This document shows positions 20,401-29,578 of a stretch of DNA of 43,336 bases, piece after piece (position 1 is the stretch's first letter; the number at the start of each line of letters is the position of its first letter). Source of the stretch: Actinomycetota bacterium (GTDB lineage Bacteria; Margulisbacteria; Marinamargulisbacteria; GCA-2716485; GCA-002719695); the NCBI GenBank assembly GCA_002697535.1, contig NZWE01000033.1:41321-84656 (forward strand), in the 5' to 3' direction. The translations under genes were made by a program, and so were the position numbers. Under the pieces are notes generated by a model. The model worked only from the letters and a program-made list of their open reading frames with translations. It was not told the origin of the DNA and searched no databases.

Positions 20401-21835
20401 TATTATATTTTTTAATTTTACTATATAAGGTTGTCCGTGAAATTTTAAGTGCTTTTGCTACTTGTAATAAATTTCCTTTTTTGATTTTTATTGCATGTTC
20501 AATAGTTTGTTTTTCGACCATCTCTAAAGGGAGTACTTCTTTACTAGGTTCTGTTAATAATTCAACTTTTTGTTCTGTTAATGATGATACATGTTGTCCT
20601 GGTAAAATACTTAATGTGCTGCTGGTAATTGATGCTCCTTGAGCAATTACAAGACTACGTTGGATAACATTTTCTAATTCTCTTATATTTCCTTCCCATG
20701 ATTGATTTTCAAGAAATAGTAAGGCATCGTTGGTAATTGTAGGGGATGTTATTGATAGCTCTTTTGAATATTTTTGGATAAAAAAATGTGCCAATGCGTG
20801 AATATCTTCTTTTCGATTTCTTAGCGGGGGGATGTGAATTGGAAAAATATTAAGTCGATAATATAAATCTAATCGAAATGTTTTATCGTCTACTTTTTGT
20901 TTTAAAGATTGGTTGGTTGCTGCAATAATTCGTACGTCAACCTTGATGGATCGTTCACTGCCAATACGTTCTATTTGTTTGTTTTGTAATACTCGTAATA
21001 ATTTTACTTGTAGATCTAAAGGTAATTCTCCTATTTCATCTAGAAATAAAGTTCCTCCATCAGCTAACTCAAATTTTCCTAATCTTTTTTCAGTAGCTCC
21101 TGTAAAGGCTCCTTTTTCATGTCCAAATAATTCAGATTCTATAAGCTCTTTTGGAATAGCACCACAATTGATTGTTATCATTGGTTTTTTTTGTCGTTTC
21201 GAATTATTGTGAATTGTTGTTGCTATTAAATCTTTTCCTGTTCCACTTTCACCTTCTAATAGAACGCTAAGATCGTTATCTAGTACGAGACCTATGGCTT
21301 TATAGACATGTTTCATTGCAATACTATTTCCAATTAACTCTGTTGATAATTTTGATTCTTGGTTTTGTAAGTAGTTTATTTGTTCGTTTTGTCTAGAAAT
21401 TAAACGTTCATTTTCTAATGAATACATTTCGAACGTTAAAATTCCTAATAAATCTAGTAATGGTTCGCTATTGTATAGGGGGCTTTCTTTGCTTAAATTA
21501 TTGGATGCTTTTAAGGATTGAATACTTGTTTTAAAAGCGTAAATAAGCATGGCTGTATCTTTGGTTGAAAACCCTCCCTGCATTAGATCTTTTGTTAGTA
21601 AATGCCATAAGGATAAGATAGATTCCATTACTTTCTTTGATGGATCTGTTAGTTGGCTTGAATCAAATTTTGTTATAACTTGATTTAAAAATTGTTTTGA
21701 AAATTGTTTTGTATTTTCGTTTTTTAATAGGTTAGATGATTGTAATTGAGGGTTGTTGGATAACTCATTCATTAAAGTAGCTAAAATATGCTCTTCATCA
21801 GATTGATATAGATCTAGTGGTTTTTTTTTGCTCAT
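20384..21835 (-). CDS. Sigma-54-dependent transcriptional activator with an unusual sensor region
   Basis: 483-residue enhancer-binding protein. The AAA+ domain (about 165-400) has Walker A GESGTGK at 195-201, GAFTGA (sigma-54 contact) at 242-247, Walker B GTLFLDEIGE at 261-270 and the R-finger region FRLDLYYRL. A Fis-type helix-turn-helix is at the C-terminus (KKGNLLQVAKALKISRTTLYSKIKKY). The first 160 residues are all helical and lack a phospho-acceptor receiver domain; the segment SLWHLLTKDLMQGGFSTKD resembles RsbRD-type N-terminal domains. The signal and target genes are unknown, and no -24/-12 promoter was found nearby. Confidence 0.92.
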   Translation of the reverse strand: MSKKKPLDLYQSDEEHILATLMNELSNNPQLQSSNLLKNENTKQFSKQFLNQVITKFDSSQLTDPSKKVMESILSLWHLLTKDLMQGGFSTKDTAMLIYAFKTSIQSLKASNNLSKESPLYNSEPLLDLLGILTFEMYSLENERLISRQNEQINYLQNQESKLSTELIGNSIAMKHVYKAIGLVLDNDLSVLLEGESGTGKDLIATTIHNNSKRQKKPMITINCGAIPKELIESELFGHEKGAFTGATEKRLGKFELADGGTLFLDEIGELPLDLQVKLLRVLQNKQIERIGSERSIKVDVRIIAATNQSLKQKVDDKTFRLDLYYRLNIFPIHIPPLRNRKEDIHALAHFFIQKYSKELSITSPTITNDALLFLENQSWEGNIRELENVIQRSLVIAQGASITSSTLSILPGQHVSSLTEQKVELLTEPSKEVLPLEMVEKQTIEHAIKIKKGNLLQVAKALKISRTTLYSKIKKYNIKLDS

Positions 21836-21846
21836 AGTGTTCAGAT

Positions 21847-21875
21847 ATTATACAGTTTATAATTGGTGTTTTAAA
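21847..21875 (-). promoter_or_regulatory. Promoter of the sigma-54 activator gene
   Basis: On the minus strand TTTAAA (21875-21870), a 17-base spacer and a perfect TATAAT (21852-21847) lie 11 bases before the ATG at 21835, which would give a transcript with almost no leader. Confidence 0.55.
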
Positions 21876-21878
21876 CAT

Positions 21879-22727
21879 TTAATATGTTTTTAAGGTTTCA
21901 TTAAGGTTGAATTTTTCTATGCTGTAGGTAGGTTTTCCATATTTTTTTATTAAATCTTTTTCATCTTCGTTAAAATAAATTCCGGTTTCTTTTACCCAAC
22001 ATCCCGAAATTCCTAAATGATTTTGCATCGATACAACATTGTCGATGTTATCATCAAAAAAGAGAGTGGATTTATTTGGAGATAGGTTATGAGCGTTTAG
22101 ATGATGTGTAACTAAATCTGAAAAATTTTTGAGTGGTTTACCAAACCAATGAATAGGTCTATTTATCCTATTTTCTACTTTTTTTGCAAAATAACCAACT
22201 ACTGGCTGGAGTTTTTGATTAGCTCTGATATAACGATCTTTGTTACAACATATAATGGGTAAGGTTGGATCTTTTTTTGCTTTAGCAGTCACTGTTTCTA
22301 ATATATCTTGAGATTGAGATTCGTTGAATCCCGCTAAAATAATAGCTTCTGCTTTATCAATATCAGTTGTTAAACCTTTAATGGGGGCATCAAGTGCGTA
22401 ATGTTTAGCTGAGTCTGGTCCAATAAAATAAATAATTTTATTTTCTATCAGATTTGATAGTGTAGGATCTTTTGCTAATCCGTGTCCTGATGAAATAATA
22501 TTATCTACATTTAATGTGATATTTCCATCACTATATAGATTTTCTTTGATATCATTAACATAGTGATAGGAATTGTTACTTGCTAGAAAAGTGGGGCTTT
22601 TTGTTTGTAAATAATTAAAGGTTTTAGATGCTTGTGCTAAGAAGCCATTGCTTGAATATAATACACCGGATGCATCTACTAAAAAGATCGAATTTTCTAA
22701 TTTATTAATTAAATCGAGTAATTTCAT
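21879..22727 (-). CDS. HAD-superfamily class IIA phosphatase-like protein
   Basis: 282 residues related to the NagD-like HAD family. Motif I is FLVDASGVLYSS, with nucleophile D18; the usual second Asp (+2) is Ser20, as in the subfamily that reads DxWGV instead of DxDGV. The cap region follows, then GKPL (motif III lysine) and FFDDNIDNVVSM (motif IV). Substrate unknown. It overlaps acyP by ATGA and is the last gene of the ispE-acyP run; a small-molecule phosphatase role is an inference. Confidence 0.8.
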   Translation of the reverse strand: MKLLDLINKLENSIFLVDASGVLYSSNGFLAQASKTFNYLQTKSPTFLASNNSYHYVNDIKENLYSDGNITLNVDNIISSGHGLAKDPTLSNLIENKIIYFIGPDSAKHYALDAPIKGLTTDIDKAEAIILAGFNESQSQDILETVTAKAKKDPTLPIICCNKDRYIRANQKLQPVVGYFAKKVENRINRPIHWFGKPLKNFSDLVTHHLNAHNLSPNKSTLFFDDNIDNVVSMQNHLGISGCWVKETGIYFNEDEKDLIKKYGKPTYSIEKFNLNETLKTY

Positions 22728-23020
22728 GTGATTATAAATGTGTTTTTTCTAAAAGTAGGAGACTCTTCTTTGATAGTTACTTTTGTTACCTTTGCTTGAG
22801 GGGGGCCTTGGTGACACCATGTAATCATTTTTTGACAGTTTATTTCTGTACCCTTGATACACATGCTAACGGTTTGATTGTCGTTATTACATACCCAGCC
22901 ACATAATTTTAGTTGGTTTGCAATTTTTAGACTTGATTGTCTAAAGAAAACACCTTGAACTTGACCGGATATATTTAATTGGAATTGCTTGATATTAGTT
23001 GTTGTTTCTTTTTCTTTCAT
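22724..23020 (-). CDS. acyP: Acylphosphatase
   Basis: 98-residue enzyme that hydrolyses acyl phosphates. The signature GQVQGVFFRQSS carries the phosphate-binding Arg27, and CGWVCNNDNQTV the catalytic Asn45. Four-base overlaps on both sides (ispE stop and HAD start) place it in a coupled operon. Confidence 0.93.
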   Translation of the reverse strand: MKEKETTTNIKQFQLNISGQVQGVFFRQSSLKIANQLKLCGWVCNNDNQTVSMCIKGTEINCQKMITWCHQGPPQAKVTKVTIKEESPTFRKNTFIIT

Positions 23021-23856
23021 ACGAGTGTTAATGGGTGTTGATTATATAATGCTTCTATATCTTGAATGTAATAGTTAGGAAATGTTTTTAATAATTTTTC
23101 TTTAAGTTTTAGATTCTCTTTTTTTGTTGCTGTTTCAATAAAAAATGTAGATCCTGATCCGGTTAATTGTATGGGAGATGATGTGTTGTCGGCTAATGCT
23201 TTATAGATTGTAGCCATTTCTTTATTATAATCTAGCACTACTGGGAGTAAATAATTTGAACACTGGGTTATTTTTTTGTGCTTTTTGTCAATTAGTTTAT
23301 CAAAATGAGCATAAATTTCTTTTGTTGAACATTCAATATTGGGATAGATTATAGTAAAAAATTGTTTTGTTTTATTTTTCTTTGTGGTTAATTTATCTCC
23401 AATTCCTGAAACGTGTTGTAGGCCGCCTTTTAAAAAAAATGAAATATCAGAACCAAATTGTTTGCTTATTTCTATTAGTTCTTTGTAGTTCCATTTCTTT
23501 TTTTCTATTGTATTAATTGCTTTTAAAATGATAGCTGCGTTACTGCTAGCGCCTCCCATTCCACTTCCTAGAGGAATTTTTTTGTTAATATGTATTTGGT
23601 AGCTATAATTTAAATTTGGGGCTAATGTTTCAATAATTTTTCCAATAATATTTTTTGAATTTGTTGGAATTGTAAATCCTGAGTACGTGATTGTATAATC
23701 TACAGTTGTTGTTTTTATTGGAGTAATTTCTAATTCATCATATAAAGAAATTTCTTGAAAAAGTGATTCAATAGGATGTAGTGAGTTTATTCCTTTCGAT
23801 TTATAAACATTTAGCGATAAATTGATCTTTGCATATGATTTAACGTAATATTTCAT
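23017..23856 (-). CDS. ispE: 4-diphosphocytidyl-2-C-methyl-D-erythritol kinase
   Basis: GHMP-family kinase of the MEP isoprenoid pathway, 279 residues. N-terminal SYAKINLSLNVYKSKGI, ATP loop IPLGSGMGGASSNAAIIL, and the C-terminal GSGSTFFIE segment are all in place. It shows that the cell makes isoprenoids by the non-mevalonate route. No clear ribosome site; an 11-bp hairpin lies just upstream. Confidence 0.96.
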   Translation of the reverse strand: MKYYVKSYAKINLSLNVYKSKGINSLHPIESLFQEISLYDELEITPIKTTTVDYTITYSGFTIPTNSKNIIGKIIETLAPNLNYSYQIHINKKIPLGSGMGGASSNAAIILKAINTIEKKKWNYKELIEISKQFGSDISFFLKGGLQHVSGIGDKLTTKKNKTKQFFTIIYPNIECSTKEIYAHFDKLIDKKHKKITQCSNYLLPVVLDYNKEMATIYKALADNTSSPIQLTGSGSTFFIETATKKENLKLKEKLLKTFPNYYIQDIEALYNQHPLTLV

Positions 23857-23863
23857 ATGATCT

Positions 23864-23888
23864 AAAGAGAAACCTTTGGTTTCTCTTT
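23864..23888 (-). terminator. 11-bp hairpin between the parvulin gene and ispE
   Basis: AAAGAGAAACC / GGTTTCTCTTT with a three-base loop is a perfect 11-bp stem ending in TTT on the minus strand. It lies in the 34 bases between the parvulin stop and the ispE start. The short T run suggests partial termination or RNA processing. Confidence 0.55.
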
Positions 23889-23890
23889 AT

Positions 23891-24790
23891 TTATCCTTCT
23901 GCTTCAGTTTCTGTTTTTGTTTTTTCTTTCGTGTTTTCAAGCTCTTTATTTTGCTCGATTTTATAAGAATCTTTTAATGAATCTAATAATGTAGCAATCT
24001 CTTGGTTTCTTTTTGTTATAAAAATTTGATTTTCAATGTATTGTTTTACCTCTTTTAATTCTTTTTCTTTTACTATTTCTTTAGAATCTAACTTGAAAAT
24101 ATGATATCCCGCTTCAGATTTGATAGGTTTTGTATAGCTTCCATTTCTTTTTAAATTAAAAATTGCATCTTTAAAATCTTTGCTTAAATTGTTTTCTGTG
24201 AACTTTCCTGGTATTTTTCCACTATTTACTGCTGTTGTTTTATCAATTGATTTTGTTTTTGCTATTGTTTTGAAATTTGATCCGTTTTTTAATTTTCGGT
24301 GTATACTATTAGCTTCTTTTTCTGTTTTTAAAACAATGTGTGATATACTTCTTTCTTCGTATGCTTTGAATAGGGTATTTTTATTTTTTTCATAGGCATC
24401 TATAACTTCTTGTTCGGAAACTTTTATTTTTGGGTTGATTGTTTCTTTAACAAATAAGTCAATTAACCCTTGTTTTTTTTGATATTCAAATTGATTTGTT
24501 AATGTTTTTACATAGTTTTGATAGTCTTCTTTCAGGTTTAGTGTGTTTTTTATCGCTTCTTGATATAAAATTTCGTCTTGTATTAATTGATTGATAATAT
24601 ATTCACCTTGTTTCTCAGCTGGAATTTGTTGTTTAATGTCTTCTGGTAAATTATTAAATCCAACTTGTATCTGTTCTTTTGTTATATCACTTTTGTTGAT
24701 TTTTACAACCCAATCTGATTTGTTGCTGTTAAGGCAACTTACTAATAGTAATGGTGTGATTATAATGATAGCTAAATGTTTTATATTCAT
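23891..24790 (-). CDS. Parvulin-type peptidyl-prolyl isomerase lipoprotein (SurA/PrsA-like)
   Basis: 299 residues from the ATG at 24790. This start is chosen because GGAGG lies just upstream of it; the earlier in-frame ATG at 24802 overlaps that ribosome site. Lipobox LVSC after a short hydrophobic signal gives a lipidated Cys near residue 18. A SurA-like N-terminal helical chaperone domain is followed by one parvulin domain (about residues 140-235: ERSISHIVLKTEKEA ... GYHIFKLDS) and a charged tail. Probable role: folding of exported or outer-membrane proteins. Confidence 0.9.
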   Translation of the reverse strand: MNIKHLAIIIITPLLLVSCLNSNKSDWVVKINKSDITKEQIQVGFNNLPEDIKQQIPAEKQGEYIINQLIQDEILYQEAIKNTLNLKEDYQNYVKTLTNQFEYQKKQGLIDLFVKETINPKIKVSEQEVIDAYEKNKNTLFKAYEERSISHIVLKTEKEANSIHRKLKNGSNFKTIAKTKSIDKTTAVNSGKIPGKFTENNLSKDFKDAIFNLKRNGSYTKPIKSEAGYHIFKLDSKEIVKEKELKEVKQYIENQIFITKRNQEIATLLDSLKDSYKIEQNKELENTKEKTKTETEAEG

Positions 24791-24819
24791 TGTTACCTCC
24801 ATGTAACTTGTATTTATTT

Positions 24820-24848
24820 ATATTATATCTATATTATAAACGTTTCAA
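24820..24848 (-). promoter_or_regulatory. Candidate promoter of the parvulin gene
   Basis: On the minus strand TTGAAA (24848-24843) with TAATAT 17 bases away (24825-24820); a perfect TATAAT overlaps at 24827-24822 with a 15-base spacer. It lies at the end of pnp and would let the parvulin-ispE-acyP run be transcribed apart from pnp. Confidence 0.45.
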
Positions 24849-24851
24849 CTA

Positions 24852-26963
24852 TTATATTTGTGTCTCTACTGCTGTTTCTTTGTTTCTTTCAAGATTTATT
24901 CGATTTTGGTTATCGATTGCTGCTATTTTAACATTAATTGTATCGCCTACATTCAGATGGTCTTCAACTTTTTTTACATGGTCAGAGGAAATTTTTGATA
25001 TATGAAGTAATCCTTCTTTTCCTGGTGCTATTTCAATAAATGCTCCAAATGCTACTGTTTTGGTTACTTTACCTGTAAATGTTTCCCCTACTTCAGGATC
25101 TTTTATTAATAATGTGATATATTTTAATGCTTTGTCTAGATTTGTCTGGTTGGGTGAGAATATTAGTACTTCGCCTTTGTTATTATCGTTGATTGTGATT
25201 GTAGCACCAGATTCTTCTTCTAATTTTCTTATCATTTTTCCACCTGATCCGATAATTGTTCCTACTTTGTCTGGGTTTACTGAAAGTGTATGGATCTTTG
25301 GAGCGTTTTCAGATAAATTTTCGTTTGGTCTACTGATGACTTCTTTCATTTTGTTAAGAATAGATAATCGTCCTTCTTTTGCTTGGTTTAGTGATTCTTT
25401 TAAAATCTTTTCAGATAAACCAGAAATTTTAATATCAAGTTGTAAGGCAGTTATTCCTTTTTCTGTTCCTGCTACTTTAAAATCCATATCTCCATAATGA
25501 TCTTCTAATCCTTGTATATCTGATAATATGATATAGTCGTCTCCATCGAGTAATAGTCCCATTGCTATACCTGAGACAGGTGCTTTTATTGGTACACCAC
25601 AGTCCATTAATGCTAATGATCCAGAACAAACTGATGCCATTGATGATGATCCATTTGATTCTAATATTTCTGATACTATTCGTAATGTATAAGGAAAATC
25701 TTTTTCTAGGTCTGGTAATACAGCTTCTAATGCTTTTTGTGCTAATGCACCATGGCCTAATTCTCGTCGGCTGGTTCGAATCATACCTACTTCACCTACT
25801 GAATAAGGAGGAAAGTTATAATGGAAAAAATATTTTTTTCGTTTTGTTTCGCCTAAACCATCAACAATCATTTCATCTGTATTGGTACCTAGGGTGATTG
25901 CACCTAGACTTTGAGTTTCTCCTCTTGTGAATAATGCGGAACCATGAACACTTGGTAGAACTGATACTTCGGATGCTATAGATCTTATTTCGTTTGGTTT
26001 TCTCCCATCTACTCGAATTCTTTTTTCTAAAATAGTTTGTCTAATTTGATCCTTTTTTATTTTGTTAAAAACGTTTGAAACGATTGATTCATTATCTTTT
26101 TCGTCGTTGATAAATGTTTCATTAACATTATTTTCAATTGTTTTTAACGTATCTTCTACTTCTTGTTTATTATTACTTTCTGTTAATCCATTACTAATTT
26201 TGTTTCCCAGAAATTCTGTAATTTTAGTTTCATATTCTTTTAATTCTTTGGCAGGTTCAGGTAATGTGATTTTTTCTTTTTTAGTTTTTGATTGAAGTTC
26301 TTCTTGCAGTGTAATGGATTGTTTGATGTAGTCATGGCCATCAAGTATAGCTGTTATAAGTTGTTCTTCTGTTAACTCATTAGCACTTGCTTCAACCATT
26401 AAAATGGCGTCTTTTGTTCCTGCGATGGTTAGGTTTAAATCACTATTACTTAGTTCATCTGCTGTTGGATTGAATACAAAGGTATTGTTTATATAGCCTA
26501 CATTTACAGCGCCGATAGGTCCATTAAATGGTATGTCAGAAACACTTAAAGCTGCCGATGCAGCTATAATTGTAAGTGGTTCAGTAACAACAGCAGGATC
26601 ATGTGATATAACATTAATAATGACTTGAATGTCATTGTGAAATCCTTTAGGAAAACTTGGACGTAGTGGTCTATCTACGAGCCGTGCTATAAGCGTTTCA
26701 TCTGTACTTGGTCTTGCTTCACGTTTGAAAAATCCACCTGGAATCTTTCCTGCTGAGTACATTTTTTCTGTGTATTCGACGGTAAGTGGTAAAAAATCGA
26801 TTCCTTCTTTTGGTTGCTTAGACATACATGCTGTTGCTAATATAATGGTATTGCCTACTTGAAGAGTAATGGATCCGTTAGCTTGTTTTGCCATTTTTCC
26901 AGATTTTATTTGGATAGATTTGTTTGCAATAACTGATTCTACAGAAAATTCTGATTCATTCAT
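24852..26963 (-). CDS. pnp: Polyribonucleotide nucleotidyltransferase
   Basis: Phosphorolytic 3'-5' exoribonuclease, 703 residues, normal length. Two RNase PH-like cores (FFKREARPSTDETLIARLVDRPLRP; later ESNGSSSMASVCSGSLALMDCGVP and the DHYGDMDFKVAGT active-site stretch), then KH (VGTIIGSGGKMIRKLEEES) and S1 (GETFTGKVTKTVAFGAFIEI) domains. It sits after rpsO as in many bacteria, with AAAGGAAA as ribosome site. Together with RNase Y it gives the RNA-decay set in this window. Confidence 0.98.
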   Translation of the reverse strand: MNESEFSVESVIANKSIQIKSGKMAKQANGSITLQVGNTIILATACMSKQPKEGIDFLPLTVEYTEKMYSAGKIPGGFFKREARPSTDETLIARLVDRPLRPSFPKGFHNDIQVIINVISHDPAVVTEPLTIIAASAALSVSDIPFNGPIGAVNVGYINNTFVFNPTADELSNSDLNLTIAGTKDAILMVEASANELTEEQLITAILDGHDYIKQSITLQEELQSKTKKEKITLPEPAKELKEYETKITEFLGNKISNGLTESNNKQEVEDTLKTIENNVNETFINDEKDNESIVSNVFNKIKKDQIRQTILEKRIRVDGRKPNEIRSIASEVSVLPSVHGSALFTRGETQSLGAITLGTNTDEMIVDGLGETKRKKYFFHYNFPPYSVGEVGMIRTSRRELGHGALAQKALEAVLPDLEKDFPYTLRIVSEILESNGSSSMASVCSGSLALMDCGVPIKAPVSGIAMGLLLDGDDYIILSDIQGLEDHYGDMDFKVAGTEKGITALQLDIKISGLSEKILKESLNQAKEGRLSILNKMKEVISRPNENLSENAPKIHTLSVNPDKVGTIIGSGGKMIRKLEEESGATITINDNNKGEVLIFSPNQTNLDKALKYITLLIKDPEVGETFTGKVTKTVAFGAFIEIAPGKEGLLHISKISSDHVKKVEDHLNVGDTINVKIAAIDNQNRINLERNKETAVETQI

Positions 26964-27006
26964 TTTATTTCCTTTATTATTATTTTATTAATAGATTTAT
27001 TGATAA

Positions 27007-27279
27007 TCAATTTTTTATTTTTAATTTTTTTGCTAAATTTTTATAATCTTCAGGTTTCTTTTTAGATAAGTAGCTAACGAATTTTTTTCGCTTTCCTACC
27101 ATTGCTAATAAACCATTTCGTGTTGAATTATCTTTTTTATTTTCTTTTAAATGCTTGATTAGATGATTTATTTTGTGTGTTAATAATGCTATTTGTAGTT
27201 CAATTGATCCTGTGTCGGTTTTATTAATAGCATATTCTTTTATAAGTTCTTTTTTTATTTTAGGTTTGGTTGTGCTCAT
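27007..27279 (-). CDS. rpsO: Ribosomal protein uS15
   Basis: 90 residues when started at the ATG at 27279. That start matches the family length (89) and follows a GGAGA ribosome site; the ATG at 27294 overlaps that site and would add five odd residues. Core signature: KTDTGSIELQIALLTHKINHLIKHLKENKKD ... GLLAMVGKRKKFVSYL. Followed by pnp. Confidence 0.97.
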   Translation of the reverse strand: MSTTKPKIKKELIKEYAINKTDTGSIELQIALLTHKINHLIKHLKENKKDNSTRNGLLAMVGKRKKFVSYLSKKKPEDYKNLAKKLKIKN

Positions 27280-27378
27280 TCTTAAGGTCTCCATTAATAT
27301 TATGCTTTTTAATTTTAAGCAATATACATTATCATAATATTGTGTTTTTTAGCAATAATATATTAGATTAATATTTTA

Positions 27379-27407
27379 TTATCATGTTAAATGTAGCATT
27401 GTATACT
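27379..27407 (+). promoter_or_regulatory. Promoter of the def-panD-lysA-cdaA run
   Basis: TTATCA at 27379-27384, a 17-base spacer and TATACT at 27402-27407. A 13-base palindrome ACTTAATTTAAGT begins at the end of the -10 (27405-27417), near the expected start of transcription. The rest of the rpsO-def gap is AT-rich without other recognisable elements. Confidence 0.6.
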
Positions 27408-27444
27408 TAATTTAAGTAAATTAAAATAAAAAGGATTGTGATAG

Positions 27445-27927
27445 ATGGGTGTTTTAGATGTTCTAGAAGTTCCTAATATTTTACTTGGACAGACAGCTGA
27501 AGATGTTGTCGAATTTGATCGTTCGTTAAGTACTTTTGTAGATGATTTATTTGCTACGATGCATGTTTACAAAGGAATTGGTTTAGCGGCACCTCAAGTT
27601 GGAATTTTAAAACGGGTTTTTGTTTCCCAATATGAAAATCAACGTTTAGTATGTGTTAATCCTATACTTGAGCTATATGGGGATGAATTGGAGTCAGAAG
27701 AAGCATGTTTAAGTATCCCTAATGTTTTAGCTACCGTTAGTCGATATAGTTATGTTAAAGTACAGGCTTATGATGTTAACGGAAATCGTTTTAATCAATC
27801 TTTTGATGGTATGATGGCTATTGTTATTCAACATGAAAATGATCATCTTGATGGAGTTTTGATTACGGATAAATCATTGAATACACGTTATAACCATGAT
27901 CAATCTGAAGGTATAGAAAAGGAATAA
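27445..27927 (+). CDS. def: Peptide deformylase
   Basis: Removes the N-terminal formyl group from new proteins (160 residues). All three metal-site motifs are visible: GIGLAAPQVG, EEACLSIP (a variant of EGCLS with Ala for Gly) and QHENDHLDG. Ribosome site AAAGGA. First gene of a plus-strand run with panD three bases behind it. Confidence 0.96.
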   Translation: MGVLDVLEVPNILLGQTAEDVVEFDRSLSTFVDDLFATMHVYKGIGLAAPQVGILKRVFVSQYENQRLVCVNPILELYGDELESEEACLSIPNVLATVSRYSYVKVQAYDVNGNRFNQSFDGMMAIVIQHENDHLDGVLITDKSLNTRYNHDQSEGIEKE

Positions 27928-27930
27928 GAT

Positions 27931-28260
27931 ATGCAAAGAACCGTACTGAAATCAAAAATTGCTTATGCTGTATTAACGGATGCTAATTTGTATTATGAAG
28001 GTAGTATTGGTATTGATCATGATATTATGGATCAGGCTAATATTATTCCCAATGAACAAGTTCAGGTTGTTAATGTTAATAATGGAGAACGATTAGTTAC
28101 TTACGCTATTCCTATGGAGCGTGGTTCTATGAAATTTGTTTTAAATGGACCTGCTGCTCGAAAAGGACTTTCTGGAGATGAAATTGTTATTATCTCTTAC
28201 ATTGGTGTTCAAGATGGAGATGTGTTTGATCCTATTATTATCGACTTAAAACATGACTAA
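27931..28260 (+). CDS. panD: Aspartate 1-decarboxylase
   Basis: Makes beta-alanine for pantothenate (109 residues). It is a pyruvoyl enzyme: the self-cleavage site Gly24-Ser25 lies in YYEGSIGID, and Lys9 is in place. The conserved NGPAARKG segment follows. Its 3' end overlaps lysA by eight bases. Confidence 0.96.
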   Translation: MQRTVLKSKIAYAVLTDANLYYEGSIGIDHDIMDQANIIPNEQVQVVNVNNGERLVTYAIPMERGSMKFVLNGPAARKGLSGDEIVIISYIGVQDGDVFDPIIIDLKHD

Positions 28261-29548
28261 TCATTTCCCAGTAAATTTTTCATATAAAAAGGGAGAAGCT
28301 TATATTGGGGATGTTTCTTTAAAGGATGTTGTTGATCAGTATGGGTCTCCTTTGTATGTTTTAGATTCTCAAACTATTAGTCATAATTGTCAGCAATTTC
28401 TAACACCTTTATCAGAGTCTTATTCTAATTCTCGCGTTTTATATGCTTGTAAAGCTAATTTAACGGTTGGTATTGCACAATTTTTATATCGTTTAGGAAT
28501 GTCTTTTGATGTTTCTTCTGGAGGAGAATTATTTACTCTTATTAAAGCAGATATTTCACATGATTCTATTTATTTTCATGGTAATAATAAAACTCATTCA
28601 GAACTTCAGTTAGCTCTCGATTATGGAGTTACAATTATTATTGATAATTTACAAGAATTAATTAATCTTATTCAATTAAATACTACCAAAAAGTCTGTTC
28701 GTGTGATGTTACGTATCAAGCCTGAAATTGATGCTCATACACATGAGTATATTAAAACTGGGCAATTAGATTCAAAATTTGGTTCTGAAAAAGATGATTT
28801 TGAACATTTTTTTAAATTGTTCCAATCTCATTCTTGGATTAATTTTATTGGTATTCATTGTCATATTGGTTCTCAAATTTTTGATACAAAACCTTATTAT
28901 GAACTTATTGATACCATGTTACCTTTTATGAAGCATCTCGTAGAAGATTTAGGGTTGGAAATCTCTGAATTTAATTGTGGGGGAGGGATGGGAATATTTT
29001 ATTCTGAAGGGGATTCTCCATTTAATATTCATGATTTTATTATTAATTTTACATCTTATATTGTAAAACAATTTGAGGCATTTTCTATTCCTCAACCTAT
29101 GTTATTGTTTGAACCAGGACGATCTATTGTTGGTAATGCTGGGATAACAATTTATCAGGTTGGTACTGTCAAACATATACCAAATATTAAATCTTATATT
29201 TTTGTTGATGGAGGGATGGCAGATAATATGAGACCTCTTCTTTATGATGCTCAGTATATGGTAGATAAAGTATTTAAGAAAAATTTACCTACACAACCTT
29301 ATTCTATTGCAGGAAAATTTTGTGAATCGGGAGATATTTTGGTAGATGATGCTATGATTGAAGAGGTTTCAGTTGGGGATTATTTGATTGTTTTTTCTAC
29401 AGGAGCGTATAATTATTCTATGGCATCTAATTATAATCGAAATTGTCGTCCTGCTATGGTTCTGATTGATGGGTCAACCGTGGTGCCTTTATTAACTCGA
29501 GAAACGTATGATGATTTATTACGTTTTGATTGTCGGTTTAATGGGTAG
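28253..29548 (+). CDS. lysA: Diaminopimelate decarboxylase
   Basis: PLP enzyme for the last step of lysine synthesis, 431 residues. The PLP lysine is in LYACKANL; other landmarks are DVSSGGEL, GIHCHIGSQI, NCGGGMGIFY, EPGRSIVGNAG, the second-subunit cysteine in GKFCESGDIL, and GAYNYSMASNYN. Translation is probably coupled to panD through the overlap. Confidence 0.97.
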   Translation: MTNHFPVNFSYKKGEAYIGDVSLKDVVDQYGSPLYVLDSQTISHNCQQFLTPLSESYSNSRVLYACKANLTVGIAQFLYRLGMSFDVSSGGELFTLIKADISHDSIYFHGNNKTHSELQLALDYGVTIIIDNLQELINLIQLNTTKKSVRVMLRIKPEIDAHTHEYIKTGQLDSKFGSEKDDFEHFFKLFQSHSWINFIGIHCHIGSQIFDTKPYYELIDTMLPFMKHLVEDLGLEISEFNCGGGMGIFYSEGDSPFNIHDFIINFTSYIVKQFEAFSIPQPMLLFEPGRSIVGNAGITIYQVGTVKHIPNIKSYIFVDGGMADNMRPLLYDAQYMVDKVFKKNLPTQPYSIAGKFCESGDILVDDAMIEEVSVGDYLIVFSTGAYNYSMASNYNRNCRPAMVLIDGSTVVPLLTRETYDDLLRFDCRFNG

Positions 29549-29578
29549 TTATACATTAATTTTAATTAATTTACGATT

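Noticed and set aside
25060-25497. 145-codon plus-strand frame
   Set aside because: Antisense to the KH/S1 part of pnp; no independent signals.
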